Origin: JAAYKT01 sp964408955
GTDB taxonomy: Bacteria > Bacillota > Clostridia > Lutisporales > Lutisporaceae
Length of the DNA: 64,000 nucleotides
Reading direction: 5' to 3'
Assembly: GCA_964408955.1 (NCBI GenBank)
Contig: CAYPBK010000004.1
Location: 1 to 64,000 of the forward strand
Below are positions 26,556-35,060 of this stretch, piece by piece (position 1 is the first letter of the stretch; the number at the start of each line of letters is the position of its first letter). Position numbers and translations under genes: made by a program. Under the pieces are notes generated by a model that worked only from the letters and a program-made list of their open reading frames with translations, did no database searches and was not told the origin of the DNA.

Positions 26556-26587
26556 AATACTTTCTCCTTTTTATTTATGTTTATTTA

Positions 26588-27586
26588 TTATTCAAGATAC
26601 AATGTTTGACCTAAACCTAACTCCTGCGCTATCTTCAGAATCTCCATTCCAAGAGATATATCCTGCAGTGCAATCCCCATATTTGCACTAACAATGATTT
26701 CGTCATTAGTTTCTCGCGCTGCTTTACTACCTGATATAATTTCGCCAATCTCAGCATAAAGTGAAAAAGTTTTTTTATCACGATAATAGCCTTTTTCGGG
26801 ATTAAACATATCATTAGAATATTGGTTCCAGTCATCTGCTACAAACTTAGAAGCCTGATTGAAAGCCTCATATTCCCAACCTTTAGAATGGACAGGCAAC
26901 ATAAGGCTACCCTTTTTTAAAAATTCCTTCTTATATACGGGCTCCTTCACTGTAACGGGAGCGGCTGCTACAACTATATCACTATCTTTAAAGACAGCTT
27001 CAGGACCATCACATACGCAAACATTAATACTTAAATTTTCTTTTAACTCATCTGCGAGTTTTTGGGCATATTCAGGGAACACATCATAGATATTGATGGT
27101 ATTGATTGTAGGCAAAACATGCTTAATCAAATACATATTGTTTCTCCCCTGTTCGCCTGCACCTATAAGACCTACTACTTCAGAATTTTTACGCGCAAGA
27201 TATTTTACAGAAACGCCTGAAGCTGTTGCAGTTCGGATGGCTGTTATCAAACCAGCTTCCATGACTGCAATAGGGTAACCCGTTTCCACATCATTTAGGA
27301 TCATAAGAGAAGAGAGTGAGTTAACACCATATTTTTTTCGATTGTGTCCAAAAACAGCCACCCACTTTAAGCCGCAAGCATCCAATCCAGGAAGGTAACC
27401 CGGCATGGCATGGAGAAATGCACCAGGGCAGGCTGTCGGATGTATGCCGGGTTTGGGTGGCATTTCGTAAGCACCTTTAGAATGCTCAATATAGGTTTTT
27501 TCGGCAATATCCATTGCCTTGTCCCAAGATATGTTGCACTGCTGCACCTCTGAACGATTAAGGTAAATAAATTTTCCGATTTTCAT
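26588..27586 (-). CDS. ornithine cyclodeaminase / mu-crystallin family protein
   Basis: An NAD(P)-dependent enzyme of 332 residues in the ornithine cyclodeaminase/mu-crystallin family, which includes ornithine cyclodeaminase, alanine dehydrogenases and imine reductases. The Rossmann motif is VGLIGAGEQGRNN, and the substrate region PKPGIHPTACPGAFLHAMPGYLPG with GLKWVAVFGHN and EAGLITAIRTATASGVSVKYLA is typical. The gene lies between two NhaC antiporter genes (32 and 90 bases away). With the serine-dehydratase homologue it suggests a pathway that deaminates an amino acid. The exact substrate is unknown. Confidence 0.85.
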   Translation of the reverse strand: MKIGKFIYLNRSEVQQCNISWDKAMDIAEKTYIEHSKGAYEMPPKPGIHPTACPGAFLHAMPGYLPGLDACGLKWVAVFGHNRKKYGVNSLSSLMILNDVETGYPIAVMEAGLITAIRTATASGVSVKYLARKNSEVVGLIGAGEQGRNNMYLIKHVLPTINTINIYDVFPEYAQKLADELKENLSINVCVCDGPEAVFKDSDIVVAAAPVTVKEPVYKKEFLKKGSLMLPVHSKGWEYEAFNQASKFVADDWNQYSNDMFNPEKGYYRDKKTFSLYAEIGEIISGSKAARETNDEIIVSANMGIALQDISLGMEILKIAQELGLGQTLYLE

Positions 27587-27676
27587 TGATTACTCCTTTC
27601 ATTAATTCCCTTACATTATGATCAGGTCTTTGAGCACAACCTGTCATAAAAGATGAAAAATAAGCTAGTGATTTAT

Positions 27677-29122
27677 TCAATCTATATGAATGTCACTTTC
27701 CAACTTTTTCATATAGATTCCAGTGGCTGAATAGAATAGAGCTATAATCCATACTATCCAGATGAAAAAAGAGTATTTAAAATATTGGGTGCTAGTAACT
27801 CCAAGGATACCAGCATATAAAGCTCCTGAAGCAGACCATGGGATGAACGCTGTAGAGCCTGTACCAAAGTCTTCAATCTCCCGGGATAAGTTTAGCGAAT
27901 GGAGCCCCATTTCTTCATATTTTGGTTTGAACAAAGGTCCAATAACCGAGGCAGAAGGTGTGGAAGAACCACAAAGACAATTCATGATCACCATGGCAAC
28001 ACCAGTAGAAAGAACGAGAGAGAAAGAATTTTTGATATATCTATTTAGCAAGTTCAAAATTGTCTGGAGTGTGCCCGCAAGCTCAGCCGCCGCCGCAAAA
28101 TAAAAACTTATAAACGCAGTAAAAAAAGTCTTAACAAATGAAGTCATGCCACCACGATTGCAGACCGTTACCACCGCCGGAGAAAGATTAGATACGTCAA
28201 TATTTGGCACCATGGAAATGTTAAATCCATCATAGAGACTACGAATACCGCCGCTAATGGAAAAACCCTGGACAAATATACCAATAAAGATTGCAATGAG
28301 CGTAGATGCGATTACGGTTATAATGGTGGGTTTCCGTGTGATAGCGCCCCAAATAACAACAATGGCGGGAAGTAACAAAAGTATATTCCAATGGTATATC
28401 AAATCGAGGGACTCTTGTAATGCAATTGTCTCTGGATTGTTGATAACGATTATGCTATTAGAAGCTAGACCAATAATAAAATAAATAATCATAGAAATGC
28501 ATGCTGCGGGAATGACTGTCTTAGCCTGATGTGCCACATGGTCATATACATCATTGCCTGTTACTGCAGCTGCTACTAAAGTAGTATCTGAAAAGGGAGA
28601 GATCTTATCACCGAGAATGGAACCGCAGACAATGGCACCTGCTAACATAGGCAAATTTGTGCCAGGCATAACTTGCCCTAGACTTATCATGGCAACACCT
28701 GCAGTTCCTATAGATCCATGTGACGTTCCAGTTAAAATGGAAAAAGTTCCGCATATAAGGAATGCATATAGGTACAACCATTTTGCATTAAAAAACTTTG
28801 TTCCATAATAAATAAGCATGGGGACAGTTCCGCAGTAGATTAACGAACCGATAAGTGCACCTACAGCGAGAAAAATAGTGAAAATAGAAGTAGCGCCGCC
28901 AATTTTTTTACTAACTGTTTTTTCAATTTCTTCCCAAGAATAACCGCATTTCCAAGCAAGAAAACATGCATATATTGCGACAAAAGCAACTAGCGGAACA
29001 TAATTCATTTCTAGTTTAGAACCGACGAAAAATATTGCAACCATAAAAACGATTAGGGAAAGGGTTTCAGCTTTTGTTGCATAACGTTTTCTTTCTCTTT
29101 TCATAGTGTTTTTAAAAATCAT
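27677..29122 (-). CDS. NhaC family antiporter (first copy)
   Basis: A 481-residue membrane protein with about 11-12 spans. NhaC marks include AGAIVCGSILGDKISPFSDTTLVAAAVTG, NCLCGSSTPSASVIGPLFKP and FIPWSASGALYAGIL. It differs clearly from the other NhaC copy in this operon, so the two probably carry different exchange partners. The start ATG follows GAGGTG. It is the promoter-proximal gene of the operon NhaC - cyclodeaminase - NhaC. Confidence 0.87.
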   Translation of the reverse strand: MIFKNTMKRERKRYATKAETLSLIVFMVAIFFVGSKLEMNYVPLVAFVAIYACFLAWKCGYSWEEIEKTVSKKIGGATSIFTIFLAVGALIGSLIYCGTVPMLIYYGTKFFNAKWLYLYAFLICGTFSILTGTSHGSIGTAGVAMISLGQVMPGTNLPMLAGAIVCGSILGDKISPFSDTTLVAAAVTGNDVYDHVAHQAKTVIPAACISMIIYFIIGLASNSIIVINNPETIALQESLDLIYHWNILLLLPAIVVIWGAITRKPTIITVIASTLIAIFIGIFVQGFSISGGIRSLYDGFNISMVPNIDVSNLSPAVVTVCNRGGMTSFVKTFFTAFISFYFAAAAELAGTLQTILNLLNRYIKNSFSLVLSTGVAMVIMNCLCGSSTPSASVIGPLFKPKYEEMGLHSLNLSREIEDFGTGSTAFIPWSASGALYAGILGVTSTQYFKYSFFIWIVWIIALFYSATGIYMKKLESDIHID

Positions 29123-29207
29123 ATCTGCACCTCGAAAAGATTATTTTCGATACAAGTGCCCGCTCAATCGACACTTAGTTATGTATCACATACAATAATA
29201 ACATAAG

Positions 29208-29333
29208 TGGTATCCCAATTCAATGACTTATTTCAAAAAGATTATGATTATTCGTAAAGTTATCTCCAAAAAGCCTATATAATCACGAATTAACTATAAA
29301 AAACAATGCAAGTATAATAAAACTGGTATACCA
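29208..29333 (-). promoter_or_regulatory. putative GntR-operator repeats in the NhaC operon promoter region (gap 29123-29637)
   Basis: In the 515-base gap there is a perfect palindrome TGGTATACCA (29324-29333) and a one-mismatch copy TGGTATCCCA (29208-29217). A weaker TGGTACAACA occurs at 24451-24460 in front of the neighbouring gntR. Regulators of the GntR/FadR type bind TGGTATACCA-like sites, so these are candidates for the divergent gntR product. I see no gene in this gap; the rest is AT-rich. Confidence 0.45.
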
Positions 29334-29637
29334 AAATTATATCGTTAATGCTTCCCTTCATAATAGTTAAGTAAGCGTATGCGCTTTTTAGCTAGAATTT
29401 TAAAAAATGGCTTGAAATTATAATAGTTTAAGATTATCGGAGTGCATCAATAATCAAACCTTTTCACAACAATATAAGAGAGTGGTGATTAGGGTAAGAT
29501 TTATTTGGCTTATATCTCATTCTTTGTAAATGTAGTATAATAATACTTATAAAATATTGGTTTATAATGTTTTTGATTCATATTTTATATAACAAGAAAA
29601 TAATCATATAGTTTCAATTATAAGGAGGGGTGGGTAA

Positions 29638-31812
29638 ATGAAAAGGAGGTATAGGATTATTATCGGCATACTTGTTTTACTTTTGCTTGTCAGCACTATA
29701 ATGGGATGTGATAAACATATTGATATTTTAGATGAGGATATAGAGGAAAAGAGCGATGGGAAGCCCGTGATTCAACTGGCATCTTTGGTTTCAAAATTTG
29801 CAGATTATAATGGTATTCCGGTAAATGTAACACCTGCGGTTGAACCTTACACAGTAGAACAGGGGCTGGATAATGTGGTTAATAAGAGATTTTTTGAATT
29901 TTCTCCGGAAGCGGAAGAGCTATTGATAAAAAATGGTTTCGTTGTAATACCAAGCGAAACAAGGGAATTTTTTATATCCTATGAAATGAATACATATAGA
30001 TATATACCTGTTCCCAGCTTTATAACTACTGACTCAATGCTACATAATTACCACTTGTTTTTTAGTCACCTGTTAAGAGTCTTAGAAAAAGATGAGCTTT
30101 CTAAAGAGTTAAAAGCGCTGACTAATTCTTTGCTCTTGGAATCAGAAAAGCAATATAAGGAACTTAAGGGAAGCTCCTGGGAAAACGCCGCAAAAAGAAA
30201 TATGGGCTTTTTTGCCGTTGCTGTAAAGCTGTTAGATTCGACAATGACAATTCCGGAGGAAGTCAAGGCAGAAGTAGAAGCTGAACTCTCTCTTATAAAT
30301 AAGAAAGAGGGGATAGCAGTTTCCCCATTGATGAATTTAGGTCAGAACCTCGTGCCTCCCGAGGCTTATAGTGAAGATTATTCACAATATATCCCCCGGG
30401 GGCATTACACTACCGACAAAGGCTTGGAAGCATATTTCAAAGCAATGATGTGGTGCGGAAGAATGACATTCAGAGCTAAAAATGAGGATGAAACAAAATC
30501 AGCTCTCCTTATGACCTTAGCTTTGACTAAAAAGGAAAACGGGGAAAGCTGGGATAGAATATATCAGCCTACTAATTTTTTTGTAGGTAAAGCCGATGAC
30601 CTGTCGTATTTTGAGTATTATGAGCCAATGAAAAAAATCTATGGCGAGAATATCAGCTTGGAGGCATTAATATCAGACTCTGAAAAATGGAACGCTTGTT
30701 TAGGGGAAATTAGCAAGCTGGAAGGACCTAATATTAATTCCATTCCAATTTTTGATGAAGATATACAGCCGGATAGAGAAAACGATATAAAAGGTTTTCG
30801 GTTTATGGGGCAGCGTTATACTCTGGATGGGGATATTTTTCAAAGGCTTATTTATCGGGATGTCAAGGAAGACAGTAAAGGCAATAGAAGAATGCTGCCA
30901 AAGGCTTTGGATATTCCTGCAGCCATAGGCTCGGAGGAAGCTTATTCAATTTTAGAAACACAAGGAGATACAAACTTTGCAAACTATAAAGAAAATATGA
31001 ATAAATTGCGAAAATATATAGGCGACCTCGATGAAAAAACATGGACTCAAAACCTTTATTGGGGCTGGCTGCATACCTTAAATGCATTGCTTTCGGAGAG
31101 AACAGAGGGTTATCCTTCCTTTATGCAAAACCAAGCATGGAGGAGAAAGGACTTGACAGCTTATTTATCAAGCTGGACAGAGTTGAAGCATGATACCATC
31201 TTATATGCTAAACAGGTATATGCGGAATGCGGCGGTGGCGGTGAAGATGTCGACGACAGGGGCTATGTAGAGCCGAATCCGGAGCTGTATGGACGATTAG
31301 CCTCGTTGATTGCAATGACAAAAGATGGGCTGTCATCCAGAGGGTTATTGAAAGAAAGGGACAATGAAAGCCTTATAAGGTTGGAAAAGTTGGCACTATA
31401 TTTAAAAACAATATCAGAGAAAGAATTATCTAATGAAAATCTTACCGATGAAGAGTATGATTTGATTCGTTCCTATGGCGGACAATTAGAACATTTCTGG
31501 TTGGAGGCTTTAGCCGATACGGGGGTGGAGCATCGTTCAGCTACTGACACCAATCCTGCTGCTTTGGTAGCAGATGTGGCAACAGATCCTAACGGGTTTG
31601 TGTTAGAAGAAGGAACAGGGCATATCTTTGATATATATGCGATAGTTCCCGTTGATGGTAGTCTAAGAATAGCCCAGGGGGGAGTTTACTCCCACTATGA
31701 ATTTCAATGGCCTATGTCTGATCGCCTGACAGATGAGAAGTGGAGAACCATGCTGGATAATGATGAGGCACCGCCTATATCAGATTGGGTCAAAACTTAT
31801 ATTGCTCCATGA
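29638..31812 (+). CDS. DUF3160 family lipoprotein
   Basis: A 724-residue secreted lipoprotein. The N-terminal signal ends with the lipobox STIMGC, so Cys25 is likely lipidated and membrane-anchored. The body matches DUF3160: FVVIPSETREFFISYEMN, YIPVPSFITTDSMLHNYHL, a long helical repeat region, and a C-terminal part with EEGTGHIFDIYAIVP and GGVYSHYEFQW. Function is unknown. It overlaps the start of the CapA gene by four bases (ATGA), so the two are translationally coupled and may act together at the cell surface. Start at 29638 follows AAGGAGGGG. Confidence 0.85.
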   Translation: MKRRYRIIIGILVLLLLVSTIMGCDKHIDILDEDIEEKSDGKPVIQLASLVSKFADYNGIPVNVTPAVEPYTVEQGLDNVVNKRFFEFSPEAEELLIKNGFVVIPSETREFFISYEMNTYRYIPVPSFITTDSMLHNYHLFFSHLLRVLEKDELSKELKALTNSLLLESEKQYKELKGSSWENAAKRNMGFFAVAVKLLDSTMTIPEEVKAEVEAELSLINKKEGIAVSPLMNLGQNLVPPEAYSEDYSQYIPRGHYTTDKGLEAYFKAMMWCGRMTFRAKNEDETKSALLMTLALTKKENGESWDRIYQPTNFFVGKADDLSYFEYYEPMKKIYGENISLEALISDSEKWNACLGEISKLEGPNINSIPIFDEDIQPDRENDIKGFRFMGQRYTLDGDIFQRLIYRDVKEDSKGNRRMLPKALDIPAAIGSEEAYSILETQGDTNFANYKENMNKLRKYIGDLDEKTWTQNLYWGWLHTLNALLSERTEGYPSFMQNQAWRRKDLTAYLSSWTELKHDTILYAKQVYAECGGGGEDVDDRGYVEPNPELYGRLASLIAMTKDGLSSRGLLKERDNESLIRLEKLALYLKTISEKELSNENLTDEEYDLIRSYGGQLEHFWLEALADTGVEHRSATDTNPAALVADVATDPNGFVLEEGTGHIFDIYAIVPVDGSLRIAQGGVYSHYEFQWPMSDRLTDEKWRTMLDNDEAPPISDWVKTYIAP

Positions 31813-33425
31813 GAAAACTTCGTTTATTCATAATTATAATTCTAATTTCAGTACTAATTTTATACATCGGAAATTTTATTAGAGAGCAATATATAAGCAC
31901 TAACAGGTATAAGGATTTTGAGAGCTTTCAGCAGTATAAATTAAAGCTTCCCAAGAAAGAAGAATCGATAATCATAGTGACTGTGGGAGATATTATGCTT
32001 TCCCGTTTAGTAGATTTAAGGATAAAGCAAAACAGAGATAATGGCTATCCGCTGGATGGGGTAAAATGGTTCTGGCAAAATGCAGACATAGTCTTTGGCA
32101 ATTTAGAAAACCCTCTAACACCTGGGCGGGAAATTGGAGTTCCGGAAATGGTTTTAAGAGCCAACCCAGAAATGGCTTATATGCTTAAAGATTCCGGATT
32201 TAATATACTTTCCCTTGCCAATAACCATATCTATGATTTTGGTTCTAAAGGGTTGCTTAATACCATAAAAATTCTTGACGAAGTTGGTATTAAATACTGC
32301 GGTGCTGGAAAGAAAGAAAAACCCTATACTCCCAATTACATAGAGGTCAATGGAAGAAAAATAGCGTTTCTTGCTTTTACTGATAAGGAACTGATGCCGG
32401 AAATAACTGAGGAAAACGAAGAAAAGTCCGGTATTGCTTTTTTAGATAAAGAAAGAATAGCCATATCTGTCAGTGAGGTGGTAAGCAATTCAGAATTTCT
32501 AATTGTATATTTTCACGGCGGTACGGAATATGCTCCGGAGCCTGATAAAACCATGAGGGATTATACTTATTTAGCAATAGACAAAGGCGCTGATTTGGTA
32601 CTGGGCAGCCATCCTCACGTTGTGCAGAAAGTAGAGAAATATAGAGACAAATATATTTTTCACAGCTTAGGCAACTTTATCTTTGACCAGCTATGGTCTC
32701 AGGAAACCCGGGAAAGCATTATAGCAAAAATATATATCAGTGAAAATAAGCTGGAAAAGATAGAGCTTATGCCTATTTACATAGATGACAATTGTTTCCC
32801 TGCTCCTATAAAAGGAGAGGAAGGGCGAAAGGTCGTTGAAAAGCTGGAGCTAAATTGCATAGAGGAAAATATTCCTGTTTGGGATAAAGAAAAGAAGGTG
32901 TTTAGTCAAATTGAACAGTATGTATTTTATACAGATAATTACAAAGAAGAATATAGGCTTAAAAAAAGTCTCCAATTTGATTTAAATGGTGACGGTATAA
33001 AGGAAAAATTCGAACTAAAAGACGGAAGAATAGAGGTTTGGAAAGAAAACAATATTATCTGGCACTCTCCCGAGGAATGGTGGGTGGATGATTTTTTTCT
33101 GGGTGATGCAGATAATGACGGTATAGATGAACTGGGCTTGGTGGTTTGGAAGACAGGAAGCTTTGGCTCAAAAAAGCCTTTTTGGTTGGAAGGAGAGGAT
33201 ACAAGCTTTAGGAATCATTTGTTTCTTTATAAATTAATAAATGGTGAAATAAAGCCTGTGTGGCAGTCCTCTAATTTGGATCAACCGAATTTTCGTGCAA
33301 CACTTGTTGATTATAATAATGATGGGAGAAATGAGCTGCTGGTTACAGAAGGAAGCTATAAGGATTTTAAGTTAAGAAAAACAACTCTATGGGAATGGAA
33401 CGGCTGGGGATTTACTAAGTTGTAA
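31809..33425 (+). CDS. CapA family metallophosphatase-like protein with C-terminal FG-GAP/VCBS-like region
   Basis: A 538-residue membrane-anchored protein with an N-terminal transmembrane segment (RLFIIIILISVLILYIG). The CapA/poly-gamma-glutamate synthesis domain follows: TVGDIMLSRLVD, FGNLENPLT, LSLANNHIYDFG, YFHGGTEYAPEP and DLVLGSHPHVVQ, with the metallophosphoesterase-type Asp/His/Asn residues. The C-terminal third contains Asp-rich loops (DLNGDGIKEKFEL, DADNDGIDELGL, DYNNDGRNELLV) like FG-GAP repeats. The ATG is inside the stop of the preceding DUF3160 gene; the longer frame beginning earlier lacks a ribosome site. It probably acts in cell-envelope polymer handling. Confidence 0.85.
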   Translation: MRKLRLFIIIILISVLILYIGNFIREQYISTNRYKDFESFQQYKLKLPKKEESIIIVTVGDIMLSRLVDLRIKQNRDNGYPLDGVKWFWQNADIVFGNLENPLTPGREIGVPEMVLRANPEMAYMLKDSGFNILSLANNHIYDFGSKGLLNTIKILDEVGIKYCGAGKKEKPYTPNYIEVNGRKIAFLAFTDKELMPEITEENEEKSGIAFLDKERIAISVSEVVSNSEFLIVYFHGGTEYAPEPDKTMRDYTYLAIDKGADLVLGSHPHVVQKVEKYRDKYIFHSLGNFIFDQLWSQETRESIIAKIYISENKLEKIELMPIYIDDNCFPAPIKGEEGRKVVEKLELNCIEENIPVWDKEKKVFSQIEQYVFYTDNYKEEYRLKKSLQFDLNGDGIKEKFELKDGRIEVWKENNIIWHSPEEWWVDDFFLGDADNDGIDELGLVVWKTGSFGSKKPFWLEGEDTSFRNHLFLYKLINGEIKPVWQSSNLDQPNFRATLVDYNNDGRNELLVTEGSYKDFKLRKTTLWEWNGWGFTKL

Positions 33426-33477
33426 AGGCTTAAGGGACATCGCCTAAACATATAAAGAAAGAAGGAGAGGAGATAAT

Positions 33478-34149
33478 ATGGAATACATCAATAAAGAGGA
33501 GTTTCTATCAAAAGGTATAAAAGCTTTAGAGGAAATCTATGATATGCTGGAACAGCTTCCGCAATTGAAATTAAATGAGCTGCAGCCAAAAAGGACAGCT
33601 TTTGTTATTATCGATATGATAAACGGCTTTACTAGGGAAGGTGCATTAAAAAGCTCCAGAGTAGAAGGATTGATACCTGCCATTGTGGAGCTTTCCCGAA
33701 AATGCGATAAGCATGGCATAGTAAAAATAGCTTTTGCGGATAACCATACGGACGCCTCGCCGGAGTTTGGCGCTTACCCTGTCCATTGTATGGAGAATAC
33801 CTATGAAAGCGAAGTTGTAGAGGAAATAAAAGAAGTGGGTGGCTATATTCTTATACCGAAAAACTCCACTAACGGAGTATTGGAGGAAAGATTTCAAGAT
33901 TGGTTAGGGGAAAATGAAAACATTGATACATTTATAATCACAGGAGGCTGCACTGATATATGTATACAACAATTTGCTATAACACTAAAAACCTGGTTTA
34001 ATATGCATAACAAAAAGAGCAGGATTATCGTTCCCGTTAATGGAGTAGAGACCTATGACCTTGGGCTTCATAGCGGAGATCTGGTACATGTTATGGCTTT
34101 GTTTAATATGGTAACCAACGGTATTGAGCTTGTTGCATCCTTATACTAG
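33478..34149 (+). CDS. isochorismatase/nicotinamidase family cysteine hydrolase
   Basis: A 223-residue cysteine hydrolase of the isochorismatase superfamily. The catalytic triad is visible as Asp in VIIDMINGFTREG, Lys in YILIPKNSTNG, and Cys158 in GGCTDICIQQFA. An N-terminal extension of about 40 residues precedes the core. Members hydrolyse nicotinamide, isochorismate or N-carbamoyl compounds; the exact substrate cannot be told. ATG follows GGAGAGGAG. It is 52 bases after capA and could be in its operon. Confidence 0.86.
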   Translation: MEYINKEEFLSKGIKALEEIYDMLEQLPQLKLNELQPKRTAFVIIDMINGFTREGALKSSRVEGLIPAIVELSRKCDKHGIVKIAFADNHTDASPEFGAYPVHCMENTYESEVVEEIKEVGGYILIPKNSTNGVLEERFQDWLGENENIDTFIITGGCTDICIQQFAITLKTWFNMHNKKSRIIVPVNGVETYDLGLHSGDLVHVMALFNMVTNGIELVASLY

Positions 34150-34168
34150 AGAATTTAGGATAAATATA

Positions 34169-34753
34169 TTATAAAAACAAGGAAATGGCGCAATACAAAA
34201 GAAGTAAAGCCATGATGGTGTTAATAATTTTATAATTGTTAATCAGAAGCTTTTGAAATATAGTTCCGAAGAGACCCCAACAGCAATTGGATATAAAAGT
34301 CATAGAGCAAAGGAAAACAGCAAAGCCAATGTATATAATACCGGCTTTGTAATAAGGTACGACAAAGGTGGTTACTGTTGTAATTGCATAGATGATACCC
34401 TTGGGATTGACAAACTGCAGAAGCAAGCCTGAAATATACTTATTAGTATGCTTACCATTTTTCGTTTCGCTATTTGGTTTGCTTCTATATGTGTTCCAAG
34501 CCAGCCATAGGATGTAACCGGCGCCAACGAAGGTCATTACTGGTTGAATAGTGGGCATTATGCTAAAAAGTAAAGCACTGAAAAAGCTGCATAAAGAAAA
34601 TAGTATAAAAAAACCGGAAGACACACCTGCATTGAAAAATAAGCTTTTCTTAAATCCATATCGTCCCGCATTGGACATAGCCATTATATTATTTGGACCC
34701 GGTGTGAAGGTTGTAATTATAGCATAGGAAAGGAAAGCCGGAAAATTCGGCAT
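34169..34753 (-). CDS. LysE family amino-acid exporter
   Basis: A 194-residue membrane protein with five to six spans of the LysE/RhtB family. The signature PGPNNIMAMSNAGRYGFKKS at the N-terminus is diagnostic, and the Q(F)VNPKGIIYAITT segment follows. It exports amino acids or related compounds; the substrate is unknown. ATG follows AAGGAG. It converges with the isochorismatase-family gene, 19 bases away, and is not clearly in an operon. The 298-base stretch 34754-35051 contains the promoter of the next gene and nothing else that I recognise. Confidence 0.88.
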   Translation of the reverse strand: MPNFPAFLSYAIITTFTPGPNNIMAMSNAGRYGFKKSLFFNAGVSSGFFILFSLCSFFSALLFSIMPTIQPVMTFVGAGYILWLAWNTYRSKPNSETKNGKHTNKYISGLLLQFVNPKGIIYAITTVTTFVVPYYKAGIIYIGFAVFLCSMTFISNCCWGLFGTIFQKLLINNYKIINTIMALLLLYCAISLFL

Positions 34754-34997
34754 AAAATCGTCTCCTTAAATTAATATAGCTATATTATAACAGAATTACC
34801 GTATATTTTTAATACAATATAAAGCAGTTTATTTATATACCGTGTCAAATTTTCTTCATTTTACTTGAGAATGACACATGGTTAAAAAGTGGCATTTCCG
34901 TTATTTATCGCCCTAAAAATTTATAAGAAGCTATATAGCTTTATAGCTTTAGAATAATTATTTAATGTGATAAAGTCGTTTTTGTTGGCAAATTACA

Positions 34998-35026
34998 TTG
35001 GAAAGCCTTGTTTTTTGTTGTATAAT
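34998..35026 (+). promoter_or_regulatory. promoter of the membrane LuxR gene
   Basis: TTGGAA (34998-35003) and TATAAT (35021-35026) are 17 bases apart, a good sigma-A type promoter about 35 bases before the start of the LuxR-type gene. Confidence 0.7.
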
Positions 35027-35060
35027 ATTTCTTAAGACTGGTTTTTAAGAGGTGCTAAAA

